DNA from: Hymenochaete sp. R1
Taxonomy: Eukaryota > Basidiomycota > Agaricomycetes > Hymenochaetales > Hymenochaetaceae
Direction: 5' to 3'
DNA: 64,000 nucleotides
NCBI GenBank assembly: GCA_019400425.1
Contig: JAFREE010000001.1
Location: forward strand, 434,001-498,000
The translations under genes and the position numbers were made by a program. This document shows, in pieces, positions 10,691 through 21,834 of the stretch. A model generated the notes under the pieces. That model saw only the letters and a program-made list of their open reading frames with translations, was not told where the DNA came from and made no database searches. How positions within the stretch are numbered: the stretch's first letter is position 1; each line of letters begins with the position of its first letter.

Positions 10691-13355
10691 ATGTCTTCGT
10701 CCGCTTCGTCAGGCCTCGATTGGTCTGACTACGACGTGAGTGCATCTAAACTATAAATTTCTGACTTTAGTGACCTTCCTTGCTATACAGAACCTTCGTC
10801 ATAGCGTCAAATCATTCACGGTCGAGAAACTAAAGCACATCATCGCGGGCCTGTCAGAAGAGAACGGCGCATCCATATCCAAGCAAGGAAAGAAGCAGGA
10901 TCTTATAGACCGGATAACAGAAGAACTGAACAAATACCGCTATATGCAAGACGGCGACCGTTGGAATAAGGCTCGCAATGTTTTGCAGCAGGTACGGACG
11001 TCGGGAATGTGAGTCATGCACTCCAAACAGACGTGGTTTTGCATATCCAGTTTTTGTATATCTGCGCAGGATTTCCGTGTAAGCTTATCAACCATGCTGA
11101 CGGACATCTTGTTATAGGTACAGCAGCTCCGGCTCATTCTCAGCCACCCATTACAGCTATGGTAACACTCATGGTACCACATACACACCCTCGAGACCAG
11201 CCTACATTGCTCAGCATTCGTCGACATATGCAGGAACGAGCTCGATGGGTCGGTTTAATCAGTATGCTCCTCCAATAAAACCTAGTCAAGCGAGTACTGC
11301 TGCACCATCAACCAAGCCTAGTGCGTGCTTCATTCCTAATTTTGCGAACAACCGCTCTGACAAATGCCAGTTTCCAATTTGCCTACGATACGATTCAAGG
11401 CATCTCCCTTCCACAGGATAGATTCAATTGTATCGGAAATTGTCGAATGCCCAGGCATGGTTTTCAACCGTCTCCTGAATGTTTGCTTATCATGTTCATC
11501 CTTAGAATCGGCTAGCTCCATGGACAGGAGGTCGCAGACAATGCAATTTGGTCTAACGCCGGACCATGTCAGCAAACTTTCACAAACAGAGTGAGTACCT
11601 CCATAATGTTGGACATTGGCAACATTGGCTGACTGTGGTAACAGTAAAAAGTATCAACTACGGTTGTACTGTACTACAAACACGTTTTATAACCCGTCGC
11701 CGACTTTTCGCTCGAACACCCCCTTATGTCCTATCGAGTTTCCTGGAACATGCGAGGTCCGCGTCAATGGCACATTGCTAGGGGCAAATCTCAAAGGTAT
11801 CAAGAAAAAGCCTGGAACTGCCCCACCGGCCGATATCAGCAAGACTGTTAAAACATCCACCGGATCACTGAACAAAGTGGAGATGGTATACGTCAATAGT
11901 CAGGCAAATAATAGCCATCCCACTGCTCCGAAAGTGAGTATGCGTCAATTTGAGTGTGGCGATCCTGTTCTCACATTTGTTTAGAAATATTATTTGGTTG
12001 TCCTTCTTGTCGAGACTTCATCTGTTGACGAGCTCGTCGAACGTCTGAAGAAAGGCAAATATCGTACAGCGAGTGAAATAAGGGCACAGAGTGAGTTTTT
12101 AGATTGTGCATGAACATCATTTACTTAATGTGTACAAGTGGTCAAAAGCGCGGAAGAGGACGACGACATTGTAATGGGAAAACAAACAATGTCTCTCAAG
12201 TGTCCAGTGGGTACTCAGGTTGTTCCTAAACGATAAAGACATTGAGATTCTATCCCCGTAATGTAGCTCAGTTATACGCGTATCACAATCCCTGCCAGGT
12301 CCGAGAAATGTGTCCATTCACAATGTTTTGATGCTGTGTCGTGGTATTCCGTCATGGAGCAAACGACGACCTGGCTATGTCCTGTCTGCGAAAAGATGCT
12401 CAATCCTGAAGAACTTATTGTTGATGGGTATGATTTATCTTCTTTCTCGCTGAAAACCTCGGAACTGATGGAGTTGTATAGATACTTTAAGGAGATACTT
12501 GGGGGAACACCGGATAGCGTGGAAGAGGTTGAAGTTGAACCGGATGGTGATTGGCACACCGCTGATAACAAATATGCATCGCAAAAGTGGAGGGAAGCAC
12601 ATAGGCCAAAGTCATCAAATAAAGCGAGCTCAACAATATCTACACCCGCTGCTTCATTTCCTCCGCCTACGAAGAAGGAACCATCTAAACTCATCATTCC
12701 GGGTGAGGTTCTGGTATTGGACTCTGATTCAGACAACGAAGATGAATTCCGCGTCAAGAAAGAGCTCTCGCCTTCCAACGGTGTTTCTATCGCTAGTGGT
12801 TCTACGCGAAACGGCTCAGCGTCGGTCCCTCCCGTCAAGTCGATGGGTGTCATTGACCTCACTCTCGACTCAGACGACGAGGATTCGCAACCAATGCATC
12901 AAAACAGAGCGAAACGCAAAGCATCCGATACAGTCGATGGGAGCGCAGCTTGGAAGAAGGGACGTATGGACGATAGCACTTCCGCCACAGTCGCAGGGAG
13001 AAAAGATGCTCGAAGGAACGGAATGGCTCTGCCGTCTGCAAATCCGGAGCCTCGCCTCGCGAGGATTCTGCCTACGCTTAGCCGGCAACAGTCGACTTCA
13101 TCGTCATTCAGCGTCCCACCGGCGTCCATAGCGAGCTCCAGCTCCCCTCCGAACGGTTCTTATGCAAGTCGACTGCCACCTCCGGTATTACCTACTCCAC
13201 CCTCTAATCCCCACTTCAACATTAATTTCACCTTTATGCAGTCAGCAAATAGCGCGAACGCCGAAGGAAATAGAGGCCTCCCTCTGAAGACTCCTTCTGT
13301 GTACAACACGTATGCCCCCAGCTCGAAGGGAGGTGGAGGTGCACCGTGGCCTTGA
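10691..13355 (+). CDS. E3 SUMO-protein ligase, SIZ/PIAS family
   Basis: Nuclear SUMO ligase. Exon 1 encodes MSSSASSGLDWSDYD. A SAP DNA-binding motif follows (VKSFTVEKLKHIIAGLSEEN, GKKQDLIDRITEEL). The PINIT domain runs from about 11364 to 12100 and includes FGLTPDHVSKLSQT, YQLRLYCTTNT and FPGTCEVRVNGTLL. The SP-RING zinc finger reads MSLKCP, split by an intron, then LSYTRITIPARSEKCVHSQC and WLCPVCEKMLNPEELIVDGY, with the expected Cys/His ligands. The disordered tail holds two SUMO-interaction motifs flanked by acids: EVLVLDSDSDNEDE and GVIDLTLDSDDED. Domain order and length match yeast Siz1/Siz2 and metazoan PIAS. The start is the first ATG after the nudC promoter. Confidence 0.93.
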
Positions 13356-13769
13356 CGGAATGCCGGTATTGAAGTTGTCCTTCTATTATTTTACGTTTAT
13401 CTTGGGAGTGTTTTGGAAGCACGCGTTTCCGGCTCGTTGTGTGCAGTCTGTGATGTAATGCCTTTTCTTCAATCGTACACACTTTTGATCGATTCTCTGT
13501 TTCGCGGAGGTGAACTATGCTGAGAAGAAGAAACGAGCCCTTTTACGGCACGGAAAGCCGGCCGAGCGAAGCAAGCGACCAACAAGCAGGCGAGAACGCA
13601 AGCGCAAGCCAATCGCAATTGAGCTCGTCGGAGTTTGAAACAATTCTCACGGTTCCTTCCGCATTAAAAAAACTTGCGCATCGTCAACGAGACCTTTCTC
13701 TTTAACCTCCACTCAGTCCATCTTTTTGGCCATTCGTTTTTTCCTTTATCCCTCTCTCTTCTCTTCATA
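13356..13769. promoter_or_regulatory. Promoter of the ADP/ATP carrier gene
   Basis: This 414 bp holds the SIZ 3' UTR and the carrier promoter. A CCAAT box lies at 13609-13613, 157 bp upstream of the carrier ATG, a common HAP-complex site in fungal respiratory genes (inference). A pyrimidine-rich stretch (TTTATCCCTCTCTCTTCTC) ends just before the ATG. Confidence 0.4.
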
Positions 13770-15207
13770 ATGGCCGACGTCAAAAAAACCAAGTCCCCCA
13801 AGGAGTTCGCAAGTGCGTTGGTCTTCAGCATCGCTGCTATCGTCTTTTTTTTCACACCTTTTCGAACATCATTTTTTCATCTCATGCTGACCTGGCACTC
13901 ATAACTTTTCAGCGGACTTCCTTATGGGCGGTGTCTCTGCGGTATGTGTGCACCTCCTGGTCTCATCGTACCTGGCACTGATTTTGTGGTACAGGCTGTC
14001 GCGAAAACGTCTGCTGCTCCGATTGAGCGTATCAAGGTTGGTCGAAGTGCGATACCTGTGGTTGTTTTCGGTTGTCTGACTGCCTTTTCTTTGTTTTTAG
14101 CTCCTCATTCAGAACCAGGTCTGTTTCATTGATGTTATCCTCATTCAAAAGGCTTATCGCCACGTTGATCATCGTTGTAGGATGAGATGGTGAGTATCTA
14201 TCACTGTATACTTGTGACGACGTCATTTGTTTTAAATTAACACGCTTCTATAGATCAAGCAGGGCCGTCTCTCAACTCCGTACAAGGGTATTGGTGACTG
14301 CTTCGCCCGCACATATAAGGACGAGGGTCTTGTGTCGTTATGGCGTGGTAACACCGCTAATGTCATTCGATACTTCCCGACGCAGGCGTTGAATTTTGCC
14401 TTCAGTACGCGTTTTGCAGTAATTTCGTCCAGTTTGCCCTCTTTAACCTCATTATAGAGGACTACTTTAAGTCGTTATTCGGTTTCAAGAAAAACGAGGG
14501 CTACTGGAAGTGGTTCGCTGGCAACGTCGCATCTGGTGGTGCTGCTGGAGCAACCTCTTTGCTCTTCGTGTACTCACTTGACTACGCTCGTACGCGTCTT
14601 GCCAACGATGCGAAATCGGCCAAGGGTGGAGGTGCACGCCAGTTCAATGGTCTTGTCGATGTTTATAAGAAGACGCTCGCCTCTGATGGTATTGCTGGAC
14701 TCTACCGTGGATTTATTCCATCGGTCGTCGGTATCATTGTATACCGTGGTCTTTACTTCGGTGTCTACGACTCCCTCAGTATGTATTCTATTCTACTTCA
14801 GTGGATTCGCATGTTCAATTTCTTTTTCAGAGCCGGTCGTGCTTGTTGGTGCCCTGCAGGGTTCTTTCCTTGCGTCCTTCGGTCTCGGCTGGGGTGTTAC
14901 CATTGGTGCTGGTCTTGCTTCTTACCCTCTCGATACTATCCGGTGAGCCTTCTTCGTTCATTGATCCTCCTCAGATTACTAATGAGGGAATAGTCGTCGT
15001 ATGATGATGACGTCTGGTGGTGCCGTTCACTACAAGTCCATGTTCGATGCTGGTTCTCAAATTATTGCGAAGGAGGGTACGAAGTCCTTGTTCAAGGGTG
15101 CGGGTGCCAATATCCTCCGTGGTGTTGCCGGTGCTGGTGTACTGTCATTGTACGACAAGATCCAGGAGGTCCTGTTCGGAAAGGTTTACTCTGGTGGATC
15201 TGGCTAA
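13770..15207 (+). CDS. Mitochondrial ADP/ATP carrier
   Basis: Inner-membrane antiporter that exports ATP and imports ADP. Nine exons give 312 residues: 13770-13812, 13913-13941, 13995-14036, 14101-14118, 14181-14189, 14254-14404, 14458-14778, 14831-14942 and 14994-15207. Three mitochondrial-carrier repeats are present, each with a Px(D/E)xx(K/R) motif: [16 protein letters not shown] and YPLDTIRRR. The nucleotide-carrier signature RRRMMM spans the last splice junction. The N-terminus [20 protein letters not shown] is short with no cleavable presequence, as usual. Exons of 18 and 9 nt encode LLIQNQ and DEM; both are required to complete the conserved helix-1/matrix-loop sequence. Confidence 0.97.
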
Positions 15208-15583
15208 ACGGGCTGCATTTGTGTGCCGTGTTGACTTTCGCTTCCTGCATAGATTTTTTACGGTCTACCATTATACTTGTTATTTTCTCAGCGTTTTTAA
15301 TGCATGTAACCTGTTTGGGTGCCTTGCATGTCGTTTCCGCCCTGAAAAATATATCGTTCACATTTTGGTGATTAGTCGGCTTGAAATTGAGTTGTTGTGG
15401 CGCGACGCAATTGGTCCACGTTCACTTTCGCCGAACGCTGTTACTCAGTTTCAGGCTTTACTCCGTGCGTTCAATGTATTATAGGTTCAGTTTTGCTACG
15501 CCAGCCTGCTAAAACGAAATTCATTGGACATTGTATGTCCTTATGGGTAAATATGTGACATTATCTATTGTATGACTATGTGT
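15208..15583. other. Convergent 3' intergenic region
   Basis: This 376 bp lies between the stop codons of the ADP/ATP carrier (+) and the Rap1-like gene (-). It is AT-rich and presumably holds both 3' UTRs. No gene or structured element is evident. Confidence 0.4.
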
Positions 15584-18150
15584 TCATCGAACATGCAATG
15601 CTTCCCGTAATCTGACATTTACATCGTTTTGGTTCCCAGTGTAAAATTCCTTCCACGATGGTGCCGTTCGGCAAATGTGCTAGATAACAAATGAGCAGCA
15701 TGGTACTATCACAACGCAGGAACACTGACCGCTCGATCCAATTTTGTCCAAAGCGCCTCGTCGTCGTGTTCCTGCGACTGATAACTTTCGTACGCGTCCG
15801 TAAAGAAGCGTACCATAATTTCCAAGTCCTGGTCAAGTTGGGAATCAGTAAGTGGTACCCTTACTAGAGTTTCGTGCGTCATATGCGGGGAGGAAAGTAT
15901 TTCATGCTTCAATGGAAGCATAGGTTTCTGGTCTTCTTCAACTTTGGTGAGCGACTCCTCGACCAGTGTAGCTTCTACGTCTGTTGAATTCCGAGAAGTG
16001 GATGGTTGGCGTTGACTTTCCTCTCGTATAGCATGAACGATTTCACGATCGGTTCTTTGGACTCTGCCTCTCCAAGACCCCAGTGAATGTGATTGTACCT
16101 TAGGAGAACGACTCAATTCGATTACAATAAATACGAATTTCTTTACTTACCCTTTCTCCCAAGATGTTCGCAATTGACAAGTCAGCGGCGTCCGGATTTC
16201 TCGCGAAAACATGCTTGCAGACTTTTACGAGGTAGTTTTTCTCATCCTGAGAGAATTTAGTATGTGATTCAAATTCATCGGTATGTGACTGGCCATTGAA
16301 TGGCGACAGAGAACGACAAAACCTATGGTCTGGACCATCTGGCGCCCCGGGTGTCGCCTCCGTCAGTCGGCCACGCTTCCTGTCTCTGCTACGAGCTGCC
16401 GGCTTTTCTACCAAGTAAGGTTCTTCATCCACAATTTCGTTCTGCTCAATACATTTGAGTACGAAGTTTTGAGTTAAAGCAACGCGCTTTGAGCACTGGA
16501 CATCAGTAAACAGCTCGAGGTGGACTTTGGAACATACGCACACCCGAGATACGTGCTTGTTTCAACCAGGCGTCTCTCATCTTTTCCTGTTGTTTCGACT
16601 TCGCGGAAGGCGAGCAAAGTATAATAAATGTTGCTCTTTTGGGTTCTGCTACAATCTTACCACCATTTTTCTGAAGGGTAAGAAATCTTAGTTAACCGAA
16701 CATTACCGCGGTTCATAGGGCTTACTCGGATGGCAGAAAGTAATGTGTTTCTATTTCGTATTTCCACTTGGACGAAGAACGTCATGGGCCGGCCGTCCTT
16801 CTTTGTAAATACGCCTTGTGGGGTTTGACTCGGTTTGAAGGGAGACGATGTCGATACTTGAGAAGAACCCTCTTCATGGTAGTCATTTTGTGGTTCTGGA
16901 TCTTTCCCTTTCCCCTTGCTAACGACAGAGCTTATCGGTGTCGAAGGTGTCTTGCTTTTCCTCTCGGAAGTATCAGAAGATTGGTAAGAATCCATAACCC
17001 GCCGCTGCCTTTCCGATAGGTTTTCCATTGCAAGACGATGGACGTCATGGTCTGTAGAACATTGTCCATCACTGCCGGTACTCGAAGTAGATGCGGATGC
17101 ATTACGACGCCGACGCTTTTTCGACTTCGCTACGCGATTATCTATAAGTTCATCTTCAAGTTTTTCATGGATACCACCCGAAGTGAGCGCATCGTGCCGG
17201 ACGGGTTCCGGAATGATTCCGGCTTTGCTCTCAACAGGTATCTGTTGGTTGGAGGGCTGTTGAGCCGTAAGCTCTGGAGTTTGTGTGAGTTGAAGCGATG
17301 GAAAGGAAGGCTGCAGTTGTCCAAAAGATCTATTGAACACCGGATATTGATTTTGGAAGGCAGACGGTTGGAAAGAAGTCGACGGCATTAGTTGAGGTTG
17401 GAAAGCGGTGGCCCAATTATAGTACGAAAAGGCACCTGGGTGTAGTAAATTCATCGGGTATGACATTGAGTTGTACGAAATCGGGTTGTATGGGATTGTC
17501 AATGCTTGTTGTGAGGAGTCCATAGATACTTGAGTATTGGGCACATTCGAGGTTATGGCAAAATTTTGCGGTGGCACTTCCGGTATCGGCGTCGCTATAG
17601 GGTTTTCGGGCGTTTCCATTGGAGGTTGAGTCTGCGTGACCTCAGGAATGTTGCTCACAGAAGGAGTGAGAGTTGACTTCTTTTGACGTCTCACAGGCAC
17701 TGGGTGTTCCTCATCATCTTCGTCCAGACCTTCGCCGTCGATGGCGGTATCGTCCAAATCGTTATATCCTCCCCATCTCTCGCTGTTAAGCAGTGCCCGA
17801 CCCTTCCCTAAGCAGGCTTGAACCCACGATACGTCGAGAACAATCTTGCCTGGCTCCGAGCCCCAATCTCGAGCGAAGGTTCGCCCCTCTGCGGAATCGG
17901 GGTTGACGAGAATTATTTGGGCTGAGTTAACATTGGTACGGACGTCTGCCCCATTCCTCTGAAATTATGTTTGGTCATTATGTATCGTCATAGACAGTCC
18001 CGATAGATAACTCACCCGAAGCGTCTTGATGAGTCTGGGCCGGTTGTCCTGGATTCCGTTGGACTCGATGAAAACCTTCAGTGGTGAGCCGTTCGAATTC
18101 ACAAAAACATTGGATAAGTTCTGAGAGCTGCTTGGCTGAGATGATTGCAT
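15584..18150 (-). CDS. Rap1-like telomere protein with BRCT and Myb-like domains
   Basis: The N-terminal BRCT domain begins NVFVNSNGSPLKVFIESNG and includes AQIILVNPDSAEGRTFARDW and VLDVSWVQACLGKGRALL. A disordered Pro/Gln/Ser linker follows with a basic KSKKRRRRN patch. A second BRCT-like region contains RPMTFFVQVEIRNRNTLLSA and LTQNFVLKCIEQNEIVDEEP. A Rap1-type Myb-like domain reads KFSQDEKNYLVKVCKHVFAR and, after an intron, SHSLGSWRGRVQRTDREIVH. The last exon ends APSWKEFYTGNQNDVNVRL. BRCT followed by a Myb-like domain is the Rap1 architecture (shelterin, telomere length and silencing). The sequence is too diverged for certainty; another BRCT/Myb chromatin protein is possible. Confidence 0.72.
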
Positions 18151-18591
18151 TTATAATTGCAATACTGCGGAAGAGAGTACGAAGGAGGTCGAAGAAATAA
18201 GGTATCGTTGACGTGATGTGGTAGATTTGAGAGTAAACGCGGAGTGGAAAATGCCGTCGTTATGCCGACGACATAGATTTTTCACGTGACTCGGATATAA
18301 ACTACTTTGGAAGACAAGGTATCCACCAACAACCACATCCAGCACGATGCATAAACGGAAGTTTCTCATTCTCCCTCCCATTATCACCCCGTCTCCAGTA
18401 TTGACATACTGTGCCCTTTGACTTTGGAAACAAACCAGGTTCGCAGTGAAGCAATCGCTCGCTTGCTGGTACCTTTGTTGAACGAAGGCGTTTAGTACCC
18501 GTGACAAGGACGAGGAATACCGATAATAAGGTAAGCTATTCTTGTCAATGACTGAGATACGTTACTCCTGTTAAACTATGGCAATCAGAAT
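18151..18591. promoter_or_regulatory. Divergent promoter, Rap1-like gene / hypothetical gene
   Basis: This 441 bp separates two divergent starts. Open frames here lack conserved content and look like chance. No clear factor site was recognised. Confidence 0.4.
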
Positions 18592-19622
18592 ATGTCATCT
18601 GCTACACCATCCCGCAGGAAAGGACGGAATTCTATGCGACTGCACGATGTACCTTTTGAACCACAAAGCTCAACCAGGAAGCATTCGCTTGGCCTGGATG
18701 ATTCGCATCCTGCCCCTGCCATAGCGCTTTCGGACTTGCGAGGTAATTTTTCTACAACGCAAAAGTTTGCAAACACTGAGACGGCCGTTATCTAGCACGC
18801 AAACGAGTTCGATTTCATCCTTCAACACTAGATAACTCGCTTTGGGCGGATTTGAACGTGTCGAAGTATGCCAGTGAACGCCCACCAACCCCGCTTCGCG
18901 AGTCAGCCCCCTTTACTCCCGAAGGCTCAAGCGCATCTACTTCAGTAACTTCTATTATGGACCATTCATCTGCCTCTTCCCCTTCAACACCATCGGGAGA
19001 CTTTACTTTCCGAGCCACCAAAAACACTATCCAAATAGACGGTGGTACAGACCCAACAAACAGCGATACGCACTCCCATGACGCAGACCAAACATCCAGC
19101 ATTTATGTTGAATGCGACGATGACGATCGCACGGGTGATTGCGAAGATATGAGTGCTCCACGTTGTAGTCCTCCTCCGGAACTGCGCCTCGAGGCGCAAG
19201 AACTTGTCAACGCAGAAGAGGTAGAAGAGGTCAAACAAAGGAGGGAGCGAAAAGCGCGGACTAAACCCCCTTCTGTCTATATGTGTCCGTCTCTTAGCTT
19301 CCCAAAGCCATACTCCAACATTCGACGTCGTAGAGCACCATCTTCAAGATTGACTACACTACCAACAGACGGAACAATAGGAGGGTCCGATTCTTTGAAA
19401 GACGCAATCACCAGAAGCAGTCACACTCTGATTCTAGCACTCGCGAAGCTACCAGAAGCAGACGCAAAAACTGCGAGGGAATCATTAGAGCAGATAACGC
19501 GATGGCAAGGGCAGCGTGGATACGAGGCAGGATACAAGGATGGCTTTGATTTCGCCCAGACAGGCGCGAATAGCCGTAGAGAAGTAGTCGACGTAGCTGT
19601 TTCCGAGAAGATAGAATCGTAA
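18592..19622 (+). CDS. Hypothetical Ser/Pro-rich protein, probably nuclear
   Basis: Two exons (18592-18742 and 18796-19622) give 325 residues. Splicing joins SDLRARKRVRFHPSTLDNSL, which includes a basic RKRVRF patch that may act as a nuclear signal. The middle is Ser/Thr/Pro-rich and acidic with a Glu/Lys/Arg helix (NAEEVEEVKQRRERKARTK). The C-terminal 90 residues look the most ordered: LKDAITRSSHTLILALAKLP followed by RWQGQRGYEAGYKDGFDFAQ. I recognise no family. The long open second exon and clean intron argue for a real gene. It is convergent with RPS16, stops 158 bp apart. Confidence 0.75.
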
Positions 19623-19780
19623 CCGATCTCTTCACTTACGTTTTTCTTTGTAATTTGGAAAACTTTTTTTCTCTCGTTGTTTGGTTTGAATGAATGCATG
19701 ATTTGCACATGTTGATGACATGTTGGAGTACAGATATAAATGCCATACAAGGTGAGACTGACGGGAAAAAGAATGAGGAA

Positions 19781-20322
19781 TTAACGGTAACTGCATGCAA
19801 TTGTAAGTGAGGGGTAAAACATTCACGGTCAAATTGTCTACATACCTCTTCTGCCTGCGAGCACGCGCACCCTGTCCACCGAACTTCTTAGGCTCCATCC
19901 GGCGCGGGTCCGCAATGAGCAGCGTCCTGTCGTATGCTACGAGCTTCTTTCTTAATTCGAACGAGCTCGCCGCGTCAACGAACTTGGCATAATATGCAAC
20001 GATGGCCTTCGAGATGGCCTGGCGAATAGCGTACACGCGAGATACGTGACCACCTCCATTGACTCGGACGCGGATATCGATTCCAGCAAATTGCTCCTCG
20101 CCGATGACAAGGATTGCCTCATAGACCTTGAATCTCAGGATCTCGGGTTGCAACAGAGAGATGGGGACGCCGTTGATTTTGATAAGGCCCTTTCCCTCAC
20201 GAGCGTGGGCGACAGCAGTAGCGGTCTAAATAATCTTGTAAACCAAGTGTATTTACGGTCTAAAGGATATTCAATCCGACCTTTTTCTTGCCGAAGCATT
20301 GAACGGCGCTGTATGTAGCCAT
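19781..20322 (-). CDS. RPS16: 40S ribosomal protein S16 (uS9)
   Basis: Cytosolic small-subunit protein whose C-terminal tail reaches the P-site tRNA. Exon 1 encodes [14 protein letters not shown]. After an intron it continues [20 protein letters not shown], then [40 protein letters not shown], and [11 protein letters not shown]. The last intron leaves a tiny final exon that completes KSYR and the TAA at 19781-19783, matching the conserved uS9 C-terminus. The gene is divergent from the mitochondrial uL4 gene. A GTACGCC donor upstream and an AG directly before the ATG suggest an intron in the 5' UTR (about 20323-20396). Confidence 0.96.
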
Positions 20323-20635
20323 CTTGATTGATAATAGCTAAAGTGGTCATAAATATTATCATTCATAATAGCAAACTGACACAAACTGGCGTACCTTTGG
20401 TCTTGAAGTTGTCGCTTCCGCTCCCGTTCTTCGAAGTGATTTCAGGGCTATATTGAAGTCGTGAGAAACAAGAAATGCTATACAACACTTCTGTCTCCAC
20501 AAATGGAGAGAAATACGCACGATTTCTGGTCACGGGGTAGATTGCCTATCAGGTTGTCACACATTGCTGTCACGACATGGTGACAACATTCTCCCGGACC
20601 GCCGCGCGACGACTTGGGTTTCCTCTCTGGCCATC
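20323..20635. promoter_or_regulatory. Divergent promoter, RPS16 / mitochondrial uL4
   Basis: This 313 bp serves a cytosolic and a mitochondrial ribosomal protein gene. The RPS16 side probably contains a 5'-UTR intron. No sequence element is certain. Confidence 0.5.
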
Positions 20636-21613
20636 ATGCTTAATTCGTTTAGAAGGGCGGTTGCCCAGAGGTCAACGCCTTCAACTTCAATACTGAGGAA
20701 AGGGCTGGCGTCTGTAGTGCGAATAGAGACCGAAGCAACGCGTGGTACGTTCTTGCGATGAATTATTGGCATGTTACCATTTTTTCTTACATAGAAAATA
20801 GGTCCCCAACTTGATGACCCCATCTACGTCACAATGAGCAGTTTGGCGGATGATATCCCACCAGAAGAACTCCAAATTGCTGCACTGGACTCCTCTGTTT
20901 TTGGTCACCCCATTCGACGTGATATTCTCTACCTCTGCGTAAACTATTACCGGGATGCGTTGCGGCAAGGCACCGCGAACACCAAAACGCGGGGCGAAGT
21001 GCGAGGATCTGGTAGGAAAATACGTCCTCAAAAGGGCTCCGGAAGAGCGCGTCTTGGCGATGGCCAGTCTCCAATGCTGAAAGGCGGTGGTGTTGCATTC
21101 GGCCCTAGACCTCGCGACTTCGCGACAGACCTCCCTCGCAAAGTTCGCCAAATGGGTTTGCGTGTTGCGTTATCGGCCAAAGTTTCTGAAAAGTCCTTTG
21201 GCATCGCACACTCACTCGAATGGTCGGGGGTCAAAACCAATGATTTTTCAAGACGGATTGAGGAACTAGGTTGGATGCGGTCGTTGTTTGTCGCAGGCGG
21301 GGAGCACGTACCGGAAAGGCTCGCAAGGGTCTGTCGAAACGTCGATAAAGTAGATGTCGTGAGCGCCGCGAATCTCAATGTCTATGAGCTCCTGCGCTGG
21401 CCGAGAGTTGTGATGGATGTCGAGGCGGTGGATTATCTGGAGCGAATGCTTGGCAAAAATGTACCAGAAGAGATGCGGATACCGATGGCCAGCTCGCCAG
21501 AATTGCGCTTCTCGCGTAGGGAGGCTGGCCGCAAGAGGAAAAGTTCGCCCGCGATCGAAGGTGTGGATCATGTTGAAGAAAATCTTACACCTGGCTCTCT
21601 CTTCGAGGCATAA
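20636..21613 (+). CDS. Mitochondrial large-subunit ribosomal protein uL4m
   Basis: Mitochondrial ribosome component, homologous to bacterial L4 and yeast Yml6. Exons 20636-20744 and 20802-21613 give 306 residues. The N-terminus MLNSFRRAVAQRSTPSTSIL is a plausible mitochondrial presequence. The uL4 signature is clear: LYLCVNYYRDALRQGTANTK, GEVRGSGRKIRPQKGSGRAR and GGGVAFGPRPRDF. This is the extended rRNA-binding loop. The acceptor at 20801 was chosen because the nearer one at 20794 shifts the frame into a stop. The C-terminal tail (RREAGRKRKSS) is basic and fungal-specific. Confidence 0.93.
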
Positions 21614-21736
21614 TTACCATGCTCATGTATCTTTATTTACAACTTAATAGTAGTAATAGATCAATGATCATTCTCTTCCACCAATTGTTGTTCATTACTA
21701 GAGTTTGCTGTGTGACATTCGCGAGCACGTGATGTG

Positions 21737-21742
21737 ACGCGT
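21737..21742. promoter_or_regulatory. MluI cell-cycle box (ACGCGT) upstream of RAD51
   Basis: ACGCGT sits within the 8 bp palindrome GACGCGTC (21736-21743), 93 bp upstream of the RAD51 ATG. In yeasts this site binds MBF and drives G1/S expression of replication and repair genes, including RAD51. Its role here is inferred from position and identity. Confidence 0.5.
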
Positions 21743-21834
21743 CTCATTCTTGGACATCACGAAACCACGCGCCTTCTGGCTCTCATCGACATACGACGAC
21801 ACCAGTACTCCAACCTCGACAAACACTTCTTATA

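Noticed and set aside
13517..13705. 62-codon + frame upstream of the ADP/ATP carrier
   Set aside because: Composition follows a GCAAGC-type repetitive promoter stretch, it overlaps the CCAAT box, and shows no homology that I recognise.
18151..18507. 118-codon minus frame upstream of the Rap1-like gene
   Set aside because: It has no conserved content and ends just before the Rap1-like ATG; best read as leader or promoter.
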